A stretch of DNA of 52,393 bases, taken from the NCBI RefSeq assembly GCF_003202035.1, contig NZ_QJKC01000021.1:1-52393 (forward strand), given 5' to 3'. Shown in pieces: positions 33,305-42,201 of the stretch (the first letter of the stretch is position 1; every line of letters begins with the position of its first letter). Source of the DNA: Aquitalea magnusonii. Its GTDB lineage: Bacteria; Pseudomonadota; Gammaproteobacteria; Burkholderiales; Chromobacteriaceae. The notes beneath the pieces are model-generated. The model did not search any database, was not told where the DNA came from, and was given only the letters and a program-made list of their open reading frames with translations. The position numbers and the translations under genes were made by a program.

Positions 33305-34243
33305 TCAGCTCTTGGGCAGGCCGGGCGGGTTAGTACGGGATTCGCTCACCGCCTCGGCACTCAGGCCCCAGCGGCTGAGTACCCTGGCGTAATTGCCGTT
33401 GGCAATCTGGGTATTGATGATTTTGGTAATGGCTGCGGCCAGGCCGGAGTCCTTGCGCGTGGTGACGGCGATATCCGCGGTCAGCGGCCAACCGCCAGAG
33501 AAGGTACCAGCCAGCTTCACCTTGCCGGTACGCGCGGCTTCCAGCGCATAGATGGCATTGGGGCCCAGCCAGGCATCGGCACGGCCGGACTGCAAGGCTA
33601 CCCGCGCCACGGCTTCATCATCAAAATACAGTGCCTGCAAGGGTTTGAGGCCGGCTGCCTCGTTTTTCTTGTTCCATTCCAGCAGGATCTGCTCCTGATT
33701 GGTGCCCGCGCCCACAATCACCTTCAGCCCGGCGGTGTCCTTGGGCTCATTGATTTTCAGCTTGCTGCCCGCCTTGGTGTAAAAGCCCAGCAAATCCTTG
33801 CGGTAGGTGGAGAAATCAAATTTCTCCTTGCGCGCCTCGGTAACGGTGACATTGGAAATCACCGCATCGTACTTGCCGGACTGCAGGCCCAGCGGCCAGT
33901 CCGCCCAGGCCACGTTCACCAGCTCCAGCTTGCGGCCCAGGCCATCGGCCACCAGGCGCGAAATGTCCGGATCAGCCCCGATAATGGTTTTGGAGTCATT
34001 GGCAAAACCACCCAGTGGCAGAATGCCGCCGGCGATGGCCACCACCAGGGTCTTGTCCTTGACGAAGCGGACATCCTTGGGCAGCAGCTTGATGGCCTCT
34101 GGCACCGGGCGGGCACTGGGTTGGCCTTTTTGCTGCGGGCTCAGGTCGATGCTGCTGGCGGCATGGCCAAACAGCGGGGCCAGCAGGGTGAGGCTAAGGG
34201 CAGCCAGTACGGTACGACGCGGCAGATGGGTGTTACGCGACAT
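33305..34243 (-). CDS. Polar-amino-acid (cystine-type) ABC substrate-binding protein
   Basis: 312 residues, signal peptide about 1-28 (TVLAALSLTLLAPLFGHA), then a type II periplasmic-binding domain (DKTLVVAIAGGILPLGGF near 62-79, ISNVTVTEARKEKFDFSTYRKD). It is the partner of the fused permease-ATPase encoded 67 nt upstream. No cysteine, only the initiator methionine. The operon composition suggests that it binds an S-substituted cysteine. AAGGAAAG precedes the ATG at 34243. Confidence 0.86.
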   Translation of the reverse strand: MSRNTHLPRRTVLAALSLTLLAPLFGHAASSIDLSPQQKGQPSARPVPEAIKLLPKDVRFVKDKTLVVAIAGGILPLGGFANDSKTIIGADPDISRLVADGLGRKLELVNVAWADWPLGLQSGKYDAVISNVTVTEARKEKFDFSTYRKDLLGFYTKAGSKLKINEPKDTAGLKVIVGAGTNQEQILLEWNKKNEAAGLKPLQALYFDDEAVARVALQSGRADAWLGPNAIYALEAARTGKVKLAGTFSGGWPLTADIAVTTRKDSGLAAAITKIINTQIANGNYARVLSRWGLSAEAVSESRTNPPGLPKS

Positions 34244-34310
34244 GATGCTTTCCTTGTTGTGGTCTTGCTGGTGGTGTTGACGGTGTGTGAATGATTTCTG
34301 ACTGATGGCT

Positions 34311-36116
34311 CTACAGCACGCGGGCCAGGAATTCGCGGGTGCGTTGCTGCTGCGGTTGGCGCAATACCTGTTCCGGGCTGCCGCTTTCCACAATGCGGCC
34401 CTGCTCCATGAACACCACGGTATCGGCCACTTCACGGGCAAAGCCGATTTCATGGGTGACAATCAGCAGCGTGGTGCCAGAGCGCGCCAGCTCCTTGATG
34501 ACGTCCAGCACTTCCTGCACCAGCTCCGGGTCCAGCGCCGAGGTGGGCTCGTCAAACAGCAGCACCTTGGGGCGCAGCGCCAGCGCACGGGCAATGGCCA
34601 CCCGCTGTTGCTGGCCGCCGGACAACTGACGCGGCCAGGCATCGGCCTTGTCGGCCAGCCCTACGCGCTTGAGCAGCAGGCGTGCCTGGGCTTCGGCCTC
34701 GGCCCGACTCAGGCCGCGCAGGGCGATGGGCGCTTCAATCAGGTTTTGCAATACGGTGAGATGGGGAAACAGGTTGAAGTGCTGGAACACCATGCCCACT
34801 TCCACCCGGCGTTGCAGGATGTCCTTTTCCTTCAGTTCGTGCAGCGAATTGCCCTGCTGGCGATAGCCGATCAACTCCCCGTCAATGGCAATGAATCCGC
34901 TATCCACCCGCTCCAGATGATTGATGCTGCGCAGCAAAGTGGACTTGCCCGAACCGGACGGGCCGATGATGACGGTGACACTGCCGGGCGGAACGGTCAG
35001 CGACACCGCATCCAGCACCTGCTGATGGCCATAGCGCTTGCTGACAGAATGAATCGCCACTGCGCCACCCTTGACGGCGGGCAGTTCAATCAGCGACGCA
35101 GGCTGGTTGCTGCTGGCACTGCGGCTGCTGGTAGCAGGCCACCAGCGCTGGCGGGCCCGTTGCCACAGCGACTGCGGCTGCTGGCGCAGTGCGCCACGCG
35201 CATAGTGCCGCTCCACCTGCACCTGCACGGTGGACAGTACGGTGAGGATGATCAGGTACCACACGGTGGCCACCATCAGCAGCGGAATCACTTCCAGATT
35301 GCGGTGGTACACCACCTGAATGGTGTAGAACAGCTCCGGCAGCGCCAGGATGTAGACATTGGCCGTACCCTTGGCCAGGCCAATGATGTCATTGAAGGCG
35401 GTGGGCAAGATGGTGCGCATGGCCTGCGGCAGCACGATGCGGAAAATCTGCCGTCCGCGTGGCAGGCCCAGCGCAGCGGCGGCTTCCAGCTGGCCCTGCT
35501 CCACCGACAAAATGCCGCCACGGATGATTTCCGCCGAGAATGCCGCCTGGTTCAGGCTCAGGCCCAGCACGGCAGCGGCAAAGGGGCTGATCAGCTCGGT
35601 GGTGGAATAACTGAACCAGTTGATGCCGGTATACGGCACACCGATATTGATGGTTTCGTACAGATAACCCAGGTTGTTGAGAATAAGCAGCAGCACGATC
35701 AGCGGAATGGAGCGGAACAGCCAGATATAGCTCCACGACAGGCTGGCCAGCAGCGGCGAGCGCGATACCCGCGCCAGCGCCAGCACCGTGCCCAGTGCCG
35801 ACCCCAACACGGTACCGATGGCGGTCAGCAGCAGGGTGCGGCCCAGGCCTTCCAGCACCGGGGCGGCCAGAAACCACTCGGCAAACACCGGCCAGCCCCA
35901 GCGTGGATTGGTGGCCACCGAACTGACGATGGCAGCCAGCAGCAGCACGGCCAGCACACTGCCGGCAATGCGCGCCGGGTAACGCGCCGGGATGATGCGC
36001 AACCCGGCATAGCGGTTGCTGCCGCTGGTTTCAGCCGCTGCAGGCTCGTTTGCCTGCCGTGGCAGCGGGTGCGGATGACTGAAGGCGATATCGCCGACTT
36101 CGCTAATTTCACTCAT
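34311..36116 (-). CDS. Fused amino-acid ABC permease and ATPase
   Basis: 601 residues joining two normally separate subunits. Residues about 45-310 are a HisM-type permease (ALARVSRSPLLASLSWSYIWLFRSIPLIV, then EAAAALGLPRGRQIFRIVLPQA). Residues about 350-601 are a GlnQ-type ATPase with Walker A GPSGSGKS, signature LSGGQQQRVAIARAL and LLFDEPTSALDP. A homodimer would give a complete transporter core from one gene. The linker around 310-345 is rich in Q, R and S. It is encoded between the acetyltransferase and the binding protein. Confidence 0.88.
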   Translation of the reverse strand: MSEISEVGDIAFSHPHPLPRQANEPAAAETSGSNRYAGLRIIPARYPARIAGSVLAVLLLAAIVSSVATNPRWGWPVFAEWFLAAPVLEGLGRTLLLTAIGTVLGSALGTVLALARVSRSPLLASLSWSYIWLFRSIPLIVLLLILNNLGYLYETINIGVPYTGINWFSYSTTELISPFAAAVLGLSLNQAAFSAEIIRGGILSVEQGQLEAAAALGLPRGRQIFRIVLPQAMRTILPTAFNDIIGLAKGTANVYILALPELFYTIQVVYHRNLEVIPLLMVATVWYLIILTVLSTVQVQVERHYARGALRQQPQSLWQRARQRWWPATSSRSASSNQPASLIELPAVKGGAVAIHSVSKRYGHQQVLDAVSLTVPPGSVTVIIGPSGSGKSTLLRSINHLERVDSGFIAIDGELIGYRQQGNSLHELKEKDILQRRVEVGMVFQHFNLFPHLTVLQNLIEAPIALRGLSRAEAEAQARLLLKRVGLADKADAWPRQLSGGQQQRVAIARALALRPKVLLFDEPTSALDPELVQEVLDVIKELARSGTTLLIVTHEIGFAREVADTVVFMEQGRIVESGSPEQVLRQPQQQRTREFLARVL

Positions 36117-36172
36117 GATGTCTTGTCCTGTGCAAAAGCCGTGGTGGGTGCGGCAAGCAAGTCAAAGCGGTG

Positions 36173-36715
36173 TCAAACGGCAATGCCGGCCAGTTCTGTC
36201 AAGTAGCCAGCATGGGATTGCGCGCTGGTCTGACGTGGCACTGCCTTGGTAAACGGCAGGGTGCGCAAGGCTTCCAGATCCCCCTCGGGGTCGAACTGCG
36301 CCTGATAGCCATGACGCAGGTAGAGCCCGACCGCCTCCGGCTGGCGGCAACCGGTGGTCAGGTAAATCTGGCGGTAACCCTGGCGCTGGCATTGCGCCTC
36401 CAGCTCCTGCAACACCAGCCCGGCCAAGCCCTGACGACGGAACTGGCTGTGGGTCCAGATACGCTTGAATTCGGCGGTGTGCTCATCCAGCCGCTTGAAG
36501 GCCCCGCCGGCAATCGCCTGCCCCTGCCGCAGCAGCAACAGAAAGTTGCCATGCGGCGGAGCAAAGGTTTCCGGTGGATAGCGCCGCATTTCTTCAGCCG
36601 CACCGCCGGGGCTGAACAGATTGCCGTAGCGTGCGTCGTATTCCTGCGTCAGCTCGGCCAGCATCACGCTGGCGCGCGGGTCGGTGGTGGTGGTGTAAAC
36701 AAAGTAGTCACGCAT
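36173..36715 (-). CDS. GNAT-family N-acetyltransferase
   Basis: 180 residues with the GNAT core; the acetyl-CoA loop is QFRRQGLAGLVLQELE (about 94-109). In the Bacillus ytm and yxe operons a GNAT enzyme (SnaA) acetylates S-(2-succino)cysteine before a monooxygenase cleaves it and an M20 enzyme removes the acetyl group. The same three enzyme types are adjacent here, so that role is inferred. It lies 39 nt after the M20 gene. Confidence 0.82.
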   Translation of the reverse strand: MRDYFVYTTTTDPRASVMLAELTQEYDARYGNLFSPGGAAEEMRRYPPETFAPPHGNFLLLLRQGQAIAGGAFKRLDEHTAEFKRIWTHSQFRRQGLAGLVLQELEAQCQRQGYRQIYLTTGCRQPEAVGLYLRHGYQAQFDPEGDLEALRTLPFTKAVPRQTSAQSHAGYLTELAGIAV

Positions 36716-36754
36716 GTGCTCGGTCCATTGCGATGTGTGTCTGGCTGTCGCTTG

Positions 36755-37966
36755 TTATGTGGCCGCCTGTTGCAGCGGCAGATAGCGCTCGGCCAGGGCC
36801 ACCCAGTAGCTAGCGGCCAACGGCAGGATGGCGTCGTTGAAGTCGTAGCGCGGGTTGTGCAGGCCGGCGCTGTCGCCATTGCCGAAAAACACGAAGCTGC
36901 CCGGGCGTGCCTGCAACATGAAGGCAAAATCCTCGCTGGCGGTACGGGGACGGAAAGCCTCTTCCACCCGCGCCGCGCCCAGCGTGTCCTGTGCCACTTC
37001 ACGCGCCAGCGCGGTTTCTGCCGGGTGATTGCACACCGGCGGGAAGCCCAGGCGATAATCCACCTCGGCGCGTGCGCCAAAACTGGCCGCCTGCGCCTCC
37101 ACCAGTGCCGGTACGCGCTGTTGCAGCAGGCTGCGCACTTCCGGGCGGAAGGTGCGGGCGGTCAGTTTCAGCTCCACGCTGTCCGGAATCACGTTGGACG
37201 CATGGCCACCGTGGATGCTGCCCACGGTGAGCACGCCCATGTCCAGCGGGTCGACATTGCGTGACACCACACTTTGCAGCGCGGTAATCAGGTGGGCACT
37301 CACCAGCACCGGGTCCACCGTGTTATGCGGTTCGGCGCCATGGCCGCCCTTGCCGTGCACGGTGATGTGGGCCTGATCCACCGAGGCCATGGCCGGGCCT
37401 TCGATGCAGCCGATATGGCCGCAGCTCACTCCAGGCCAGTTGTGCAGGCCGAATACCGCATCGCAGGGAAAGCGCTCGAACAAGCCTTCTTCCAGCATGC
37501 GCTGTGCGCCGCTGCCGGTTTCTTCGGCGGGCTGGAAAATCAGCTGCAAGCTGCCGTCAAACTGGCCGTGCAAAGCCAGAAAGCGGGCAGCGGCCAGCAG
37601 GATGGCGGTGTGGCCGTCATGCCCGCAGGCATGCATCACGCCGGGGTTCTGGCTGGCATACGGCAGGCCGGTGGCTTCCTGGATGGGCAGCGCATCCATG
37701 TCGGCGCGCAGGCCGAGCGAACGCTGGCTGCTGCCACGGCGCAAGCTACCCACCACGCCAGTACCGGCAATACCGGTGGTCACCTGATAGCCCCACTGCT
37801 GCAACAGCGCGGCTACCTTGCCGGCTGTGCGATGTTCGGCAAACGCCAGTTCCGGGTGCTGGTGCAGGTCGCGGCGCAGGGCGACGAATTCGGCATTGGC
37901 AGCCGCAATGCCGGTTTCGATCTGCAGGCTGCGCGGCAACACGGCGCTGTCTAATGCTGCATTCAT
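36755..37966 (-). CDS. M20-family amidohydrolase / N-acyl amino acid deacetylase
   Basis: 403 residues of the M20D group (hippurate hydrolase type). Metal and catalytic segments are visible: MHACGHDGHTAILLAAA, FQPAEETGSGAQRML, VFGLHNWPG and the C-terminal RTASEDFAFML. The start codon overlaps the stop of the upstream monooxygenase by one nt (TGATG), indicating coupled translation. In the proposed pathway it deacetylates N-acetylcysteine or a related product. Confidence 0.87.
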   Translation of the reverse strand: MNAALDSAVLPRSLQIETGIAAANAEFVALRRDLHQHPELAFAEHRTAGKVAALLQQWGYQVTTGIAGTGVVGSLRRGSSQRSLGLRADMDALPIQEATGLPYASQNPGVMHACGHDGHTAILLAAARFLALHGQFDGSLQLIFQPAEETGSGAQRMLEEGLFERFPCDAVFGLHNWPGVSCGHIGCIEGPAMASVDQAHITVHGKGGHGAEPHNTVDPVLVSAHLITALQSVVSRNVDPLDMGVLTVGSIHGGHASNVIPDSVELKLTARTFRPEVRSLLQQRVPALVEAQAASFGARAEVDYRLGFPPVCNHPAETALAREVAQDTLGAARVEEAFRPRTASEDFAFMLQARPGSFVFFGNGDSAGLHNPRYDFNDAILPLAASYWVALAERYLPLQQAAT

Positions 37967-39306
37967 CAGGCCACCTGCTGCTGGCTGCTGTGCTCGGCCG
38001 CTTGCTGGTAACGGCTTTCCTTGCGCGGCAGGCCCAGATGGTCGCGCAGGGTGCGGCCGTCCAGCTGGCGCTGGAAGCGGCCACTGGCTTCCAGCAGCGG
38101 CAGCACATGGGTGATGAAGTCGTCCAGCCCTTCGGCCACCACCGGGAAGCCCAGGATGAAACCGTCAGCCGCGCCCTCGTCCACCCAGCGGATGATTTCC
38201 GCCGCCACTTTTTCACCGCTGCCGACAAAGTTGCTGCGCGGGGTGGCTACTTCCAGCGCCACCTGGCGCAGGGTCAGTCCGTGCTCACGGGCGCGGGCCT
38301 TGATCTGGTCGGTGGTGGAACGGAAGCTGTTGCGACCGATATCGCCCAGCTCCGGGAAGGCCTCGTCCAGCGGGTACTGGGTAAAGTCGTGGTGGTCGAA
38401 GAAGCGGCCCAGATAGGCCAGTGCGTCATCAATGGTCAGCAGTTGCTGGATGATGCGGAACTTGGCTTCGGCCTCGGCATCGGTGGCGGCCACCACCGGC
38501 GCAATGCCGGGGAAGATTTTCACATCGTCGGCCTTGCGGGCATGCAGCACGGCACTGGTTTTCACCTTGCGCAGGAAGTCGCGGGTTTCCTCGATGGAGG
38601 GCGAGTGGGTAAATACCGCGTCGGCATACTTGCCCGCGAGGCCAATCCCGGCATCGGAAGAACCGGCCTGGAAAATCACCGGCTGGCCCTGCGGCGAGCG
38701 GCTGATGTTCAGCGGCCCGGCCACCTGGAAGAAACGCCCCTTGTGGTTCAGGGTGTGCAGCTTGTCCTTGTCGAAAAACTGGCCGGTTTCACGGTTACGC
38801 GGCAGTGCATCGTCGTCCCAGCTGTCCCACAAGCCCTGGGTGACTTGCAGGTATTCGTCGGCAATTTCATAACGCAGGCTGTGTTCCGGATGCGGGCGGC
38901 TGTAGTTGAGCGCCGTGCCTTCCAGCGGGGTGGTCACCACATTCCAGCCGGCGCGGCCGCCGCTGATCAGGTCGAGCGAGCCGAACTGGCGCGCCACGGT
39001 AAACGGGTCGCTGTAGGAAGTGGACACGGTGCCGGCCAGGCCGATCTTGCGTGTCACGCTGGCCAGCGCCGACAGGATGGAAATCGGCTCGAAACGGTTG
39101 AGGAAGTGCGGAATCGATTTTTCGTTGATGTACAGGCCATCCGCCACAAAGGCAAAGGCAATGCCGTTGGCTTCGGCTTTCTGCACGGTATCGATATAGA
39201 ACTGCAGGTTCACGCTGGCATCCGCCGGGCCGCTGGGGTGTTTCCAGGCGTGCATGTGGCCACCAGCGCCGTGCAGCATGATGCCGAAAGTAATGGGTTT
39301 GCTCAT
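37966..39306 (-). CDS. NtaA/SnaA/DszA-family FMNH2-dependent monooxygenase (CmoJ/YtnJ-like)
   Basis: 446 residues with the family's luciferase-like barrel: ITFGIMLHGAGGHMHAWKH at the start, SGGRAGWNVVTTPLEG and VIFQAGSSDAGIGLAGKYAD. The ATG at 39306 has GGAG at a good distance and is preferred to an ATG four codons earlier. It matches the YtnJ-type enzyme in the Bacillus ytm operon, which oxidises N-acetyl-S-(2-succino)cysteine. No cysteine. It is the second gene of the operon, 30 nt after the smaller flavin oxidoreductase. Confidence 0.86.
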   Translation of the reverse strand: MSKPITFGIMLHGAGGHMHAWKHPSGPADASVNLQFYIDTVQKAEANGIAFAFVADGLYINEKSIPHFLNRFEPISILSALASVTRKIGLAGTVSTSYSDPFTVARQFGSLDLISGGRAGWNVVTTPLEGTALNYSRPHPEHSLRYEIADEYLQVTQGLWDSWDDDALPRNRETGQFFDKDKLHTLNHKGRFFQVAGPLNISRSPQGQPVIFQAGSSDAGIGLAGKYADAVFTHSPSIEETRDFLRKVKTSAVLHARKADDVKIFPGIAPVVAATDAEAEAKFRIIQQLLTIDDALAYLGRFFDHHDFTQYPLDEAFPELGDIGRNSFRSTTDQIKARAREHGLTLRQVALEVATPRSNFVGSGEKVAAEIIRWVDEGAADGFILGFPVVAEGLDDFITHVLPLLEASGRFQRQLDGRTLRDHLGLPRKESRYQQAAEHSSQQQVA

Positions 39307-39336
39307 GTTCAGCTCCAAAAAGGTTGATCAGTACGG

Positions 39337-40338
39337 TCAGGCAGCCAGCGGCTCGCGCGCTTCGGCCAGCAGGGCAATGGAGGCGCGGCGCAGCGCAAAC
39401 TGGGCCACGGGGATATCGATGATGAATTCGCGGATGCCGTAGCTCTGGTGCAGGGAATCCAGCTCGGCGCGCACATCTCCGGCGGTACCGGCAATCACGT
39501 GCGGATGCTTTTCTTCCAGCTGGTACTGGCTGCTGCCAGCCTGGCGGGCAAATTCTTCTGCCGCCTCACGGCTGGGCACGTTAACGCTGCGGCCATCTTC
39601 CAGCGTCACCTTGAACAGCTTCAGCTCGCCCACCAGCGCCTGTGCCTGTTCGCGGGTTTCCGCCACAAAGGCATACAGCGCCAGCGCCGGTACCTTGCCG
39701 GTCCACTGGCGGTACACGGCAATGGATTGCTGGATATTCAAGGGGTCGCCATTGAAGTGGCCGGCGTAGGCAAAATCCCAGCCCAGACGGGCGGCCAGCC
39801 GGGCGCTGTCCGGGCTGCCACCCAGCAGGAAGCGCCCCGGGGTAATGGGCGGCTGCGGTGTCGCCTTTGCCCCGGCCAGCGGATGCCCTTCCGGCTGGCC
39901 CTCGTTAAGGAAGGCATTCAGTTCGGTCAGCTGGGCGGTGAAATCCGGTTTGCGCGCGGCATCGTGATAGTGCTGCAAGGCACGGGTGCTGAATGGCAGG
40001 CCGCCGGGGGCCTTGCCTACGCCCAGATCCACCCGGCCCGGCGCCAGCGCCGCCAGCAGATTGAAGGTTTCCGCCACTTTGTAGGGGCTGTAGTGCTGCA
40101 GCATGACGCCGCCACTGCCCACGCGGATGCGGCTGGTATGCGCCAGGATGTGGGAGATCAGCACTTCGGGCGCGGAACTGGCCAGCAGCGGTGTGCTGTG
40201 GTGTTCGGCCACCCAGAAACGGTAATAGCCCAACTGCTCTGCCAGCTTGGCCAGCGCCACGGTATTGGCCAGCGCATCGGCCGCAGTGGCACCCGGCGGA
40301 ATCGGGCTTTTATCCAGAATGGACAGCGAGTATGACAT
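39337..40338 (-). CDS. Luciferase-like flavin monooxygenase (YtmO/MsnO8 group)
   Basis: 333 residues of the bacterial-luciferase-like group whose members start LSILDKSPIPPG. Further segments are WVAEHHSTPLLASSAPEVL and RIRVGSGGVMLQHYSPYKVAE. It corresponds to YtmO in the Bacillus operon. The ATG at 40338 begins the conserved part; a GTG nine codons earlier has no ribosome site. No cysteine, one internal methionine. First gene of the six-gene unit. Confidence 0.84.
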   Translation of the reverse strand: MSYSLSILDKSPIPPGATAADALANTVALAKLAEQLGYYRFWVAEHHSTPLLASSAPEVLISHILAHTSRIRVGSGGVMLQHYSPYKVAETFNLLAALAPGRVDLGVGKAPGGLPFSTRALQHYHDAARKPDFTAQLTELNAFLNEGQPEGHPLAGAKATPQPPITPGRFLLGGSPDSARLAARLGWDFAYAGHFNGDPLNIQQSIAVYRQWTGKVPALALYAFVAETREQAQALVGELKLFKVTLEDGRSVNVPSREAAEEFARQAGSSQYQLEEKHPHVIAGTAGDVRAELDSLHQSYGIREFIIDIPVAQFALRRASIALLAEAREPLAA

Positions 40339-40656
40339 TTGTGTGCACCGTGTAATTGACGCCACAAAATCTATTCCCAGCCCATTTGAAGATCAATCAA
40401 ATTAAATTGATATGCTTATCCGCGCAGCTTATTCATTTTCCTGCAAATTCCAATAAAAAATTGACTTAGCAATATTCAGCAGAAAGCCATCAATAACAAA
40501 TCAATACGAATAAAACCTGCAAAAGCAGTTTGATTTGTTAATCATTTTTTATTGATTAATAAAACGGGAACAATACGCAAGAATAGCCAACAGCCGAAAC
40601 CCGCCACCCTGGCAACGGCTTGCTTGTCCGACCAACCGTATCCCTGTGAACACATC
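40339..40656. promoter_or_regulatory. AT-rich divergent promoter region
   Basis: This 318-nt stretch between the monooxygenase operon and the porin is clearly richer in A and T than its surroundings. It contains an inverted repeat ATCAAT-N8-ATTGAT (40392-40411) and further ATTGATTAAT copies near 40551. Two weak relatives of the TTGGTT box are present: TTTTTTATTGGAAT on the minus strand around 40447-40460 and TTTTTTATTGATT on the plus strand around 40545. No gene is seen. Confidence 0.5.
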
Positions 40657-41766
40657 ATGAAAATAAAACTGCTCACCCTGGCTATTGCTGCTTCTCCCTT
40701 GTTTGCCCATGCCGACGATGGCGTTACCATTTACGGCAAAGTGGCCGGTAACCTATCCAGCGTCCAAAGCTATACCTCCACCGGCAGCCTGAAAACGACC
40801 CAGGTGAATGACAACACTTCGCGCATCGGTTTCAAGGGTTCGGAAAACCTGGGCAATGGCCTGACTGCCATCTGGCAAGTAGAAAACCGCATCCACGTGG
40901 ATGGCAGCGGTACGGACACCTTCGCCAGCCGCGACTCTTTCATCGGCCTGCAAACTGACTACGGCAAGCTGCGCCTGGGCCGCCTGTCCGACTACGCCAA
41001 CCTGGACATGGAATATATCGATCCGGGTTCCTACAGCGGCGTCGGTGGTCAACTGTACTCCACCCGTCTGGACGGCCGCCTGAACAATGCCATCCGCTAT
41101 GACAGCCCCAACCTGGCCGGTTTCAGCTTTACCACCACCTGGGCGGCAGACGAGAAACGCGCCAATGACAGCAATGGCCAGCCCACCAACAACCAGGCAT
41201 TCAACCTGGGCCTGAGCTACGAACAGGCCGGTTACTTTGCCAAGTTCAGCTATGAAACCAAGGGCGATGCCAAGCAGGTGAACTCCTCGGCCCAGACCGG
41301 CGCGGTAAAAGACTGGTGGCGGGTGGAAGCAGGCTATATCAGCGACCCCATCTACCTGGCCTTGGGCTTCCAGACCGTTAACGGCTACCTGGGCGTTTCC
41401 AGTGGCAAGTTTGCTGACAGCCCCGTGGTTTACAACGTCAACGTGCTGAACACCCGTCTGGCGGCCAGCGGCCAGAGCCTGAGCGCCGCCGCCTCCGGTC
41501 AGGATGTGAAAACCCGCGAAGCGGTGCTTACCTTCGGCTACAACGTAGGCGCCTGGCTGCCTTATGTCTCGCTGACCAAGGGCTACGACGTCGAAATCGG
41601 TGGCAGCAATGTCAACAAGACCGGCTACAGCCAGTATGTGGTCGGCACCATCTACAACCTGTCCAAGCAAACGCATGCCTATGCCTCTTATGGCCGCGTC
41701 AACTGGGGTGGCAATGGCGTGGCCAGCGAAAGCGCGCTGAGCCTGGCCCTGGCCAAATCCTTCTAA
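40657..41766 (+). CDS. Gram-negative (beta-proteobacterial type) porin
   Basis: 369 residues, signal peptide 1-19 (ending LFAHA), then the typical DDGVTIYGKVAGNL opening of neisserial/burkholderial trimeric porins, SRIGFKGSENLGNGLTAIWQVE, and a C-terminal phenylalanine (LALAKSF) for outer-membrane assembly. It has no cysteine and one internal methionine, so it fits the sulfur-limited set and may admit organosulfur anions. Its promoter is divergent from the monooxygenase operon. Confidence 0.9.
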   Translation: MKIKLLTLAIAASPLFAHADDGVTIYGKVAGNLSSVQSYTSTGSLKTTQVNDNTSRIGFKGSENLGNGLTAIWQVENRIHVDGSGTDTFASRDSFIGLQTDYGKLRLGRLSDYANLDMEYIDPGSYSGVGGQLYSTRLDGRLNNAIRYDSPNLAGFSFTTTWAADEKRANDSNGQPTNNQAFNLGLSYEQAGYFAKFSYETKGDAKQVNSSAQTGAVKDWWRVEAGYISDPIYLALGFQTVNGYLGVSSGKFADSPVVYNVNVLNTRLAASGQSLSAAASGQDVKTREAVLTFGYNVGAWLPYVSLTKGYDVEIGGSNVNKTGYSQYVVGTIYNLSKQTHAYASYGRVNWGGNGVASESALSLALAKSF

Positions 41767-41775
41767 GCTGACATG

Positions 41776-41793
41776 CCCCGCCTCCCGGCGGGG
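41776..41793 (+). terminator. Terminator-like hairpin after the porin
   Basis: 7-bp stem CCCCGCC / GGCGGGG with loop TCCC, 10 nt after the stop; only a short T stretch follows. Confidence 0.6.
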
Positions 41794-41832
41794 TTGTGGC
41801 TGCCACACCATGTTTAACGCGAAAGATACCCG

Positions 41833-42177
41833 ATGAGCCGCGACACCCTGTTTTTGCTGGAGCCCGGATTCACCCGTCCCGATCATCCGGCCGACCAGCG
41901 TTTTGTCTGCCCGCACAGCAATCTGCTGGAGGGCCTGCTGGCAGTGCAACCGGCACTGGCCAAGCGCATTGCAATCCGCCGCCTGCCGTTTCCACGGCCG
42001 CGCCAGACGGTGGTCGAGTTGCTGGGTGAGGAAAACCAGAGCCTGCCGGTGCTGGTCCTGGACCCGGCCAGCCCGCTACCGGCCGGAGCCAGAGAGCACG
42101 CCGGGCGGCATTTCCTGCAAGACGCCCGGCAGATTGCCGATTATCTGGCACAGCAATACGGTGCCTACCGCCTGTAA
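41833..42177 (+). CDS. DUF3088-family protein
   Basis: 114 residues. The sequence shows the family pattern: DTLFLLEPGF at 4-13, RFVCPHSNLLEGLL near 23-36, RPRQTVVELLGEENQSLPVLVL near 55-76 and a C-terminal DARQIADYLAQ. The fold resembles thioredoxin/glutathione-S-transferase N-domains, but there is no CxxC, only one cysteine (in FVCPH). Function unknown. It is followed by a VOC protein gene 24 nt downstream, probably in one unit. Confidence 0.75.
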   Translation: MSRDTLFLLEPGFTRPDHPADQRFVCPHSNLLEGLLAVQPALAKRIAIRRLPFPRPRQTVVELLGEENQSLPVLVLDPASPLPAGAREHAGRHFLQDARQIADYLAQQYGAYRL

Positions 42178-42201
42178 ACCCTTGTCACAGGAAAGTACAT
42201 C

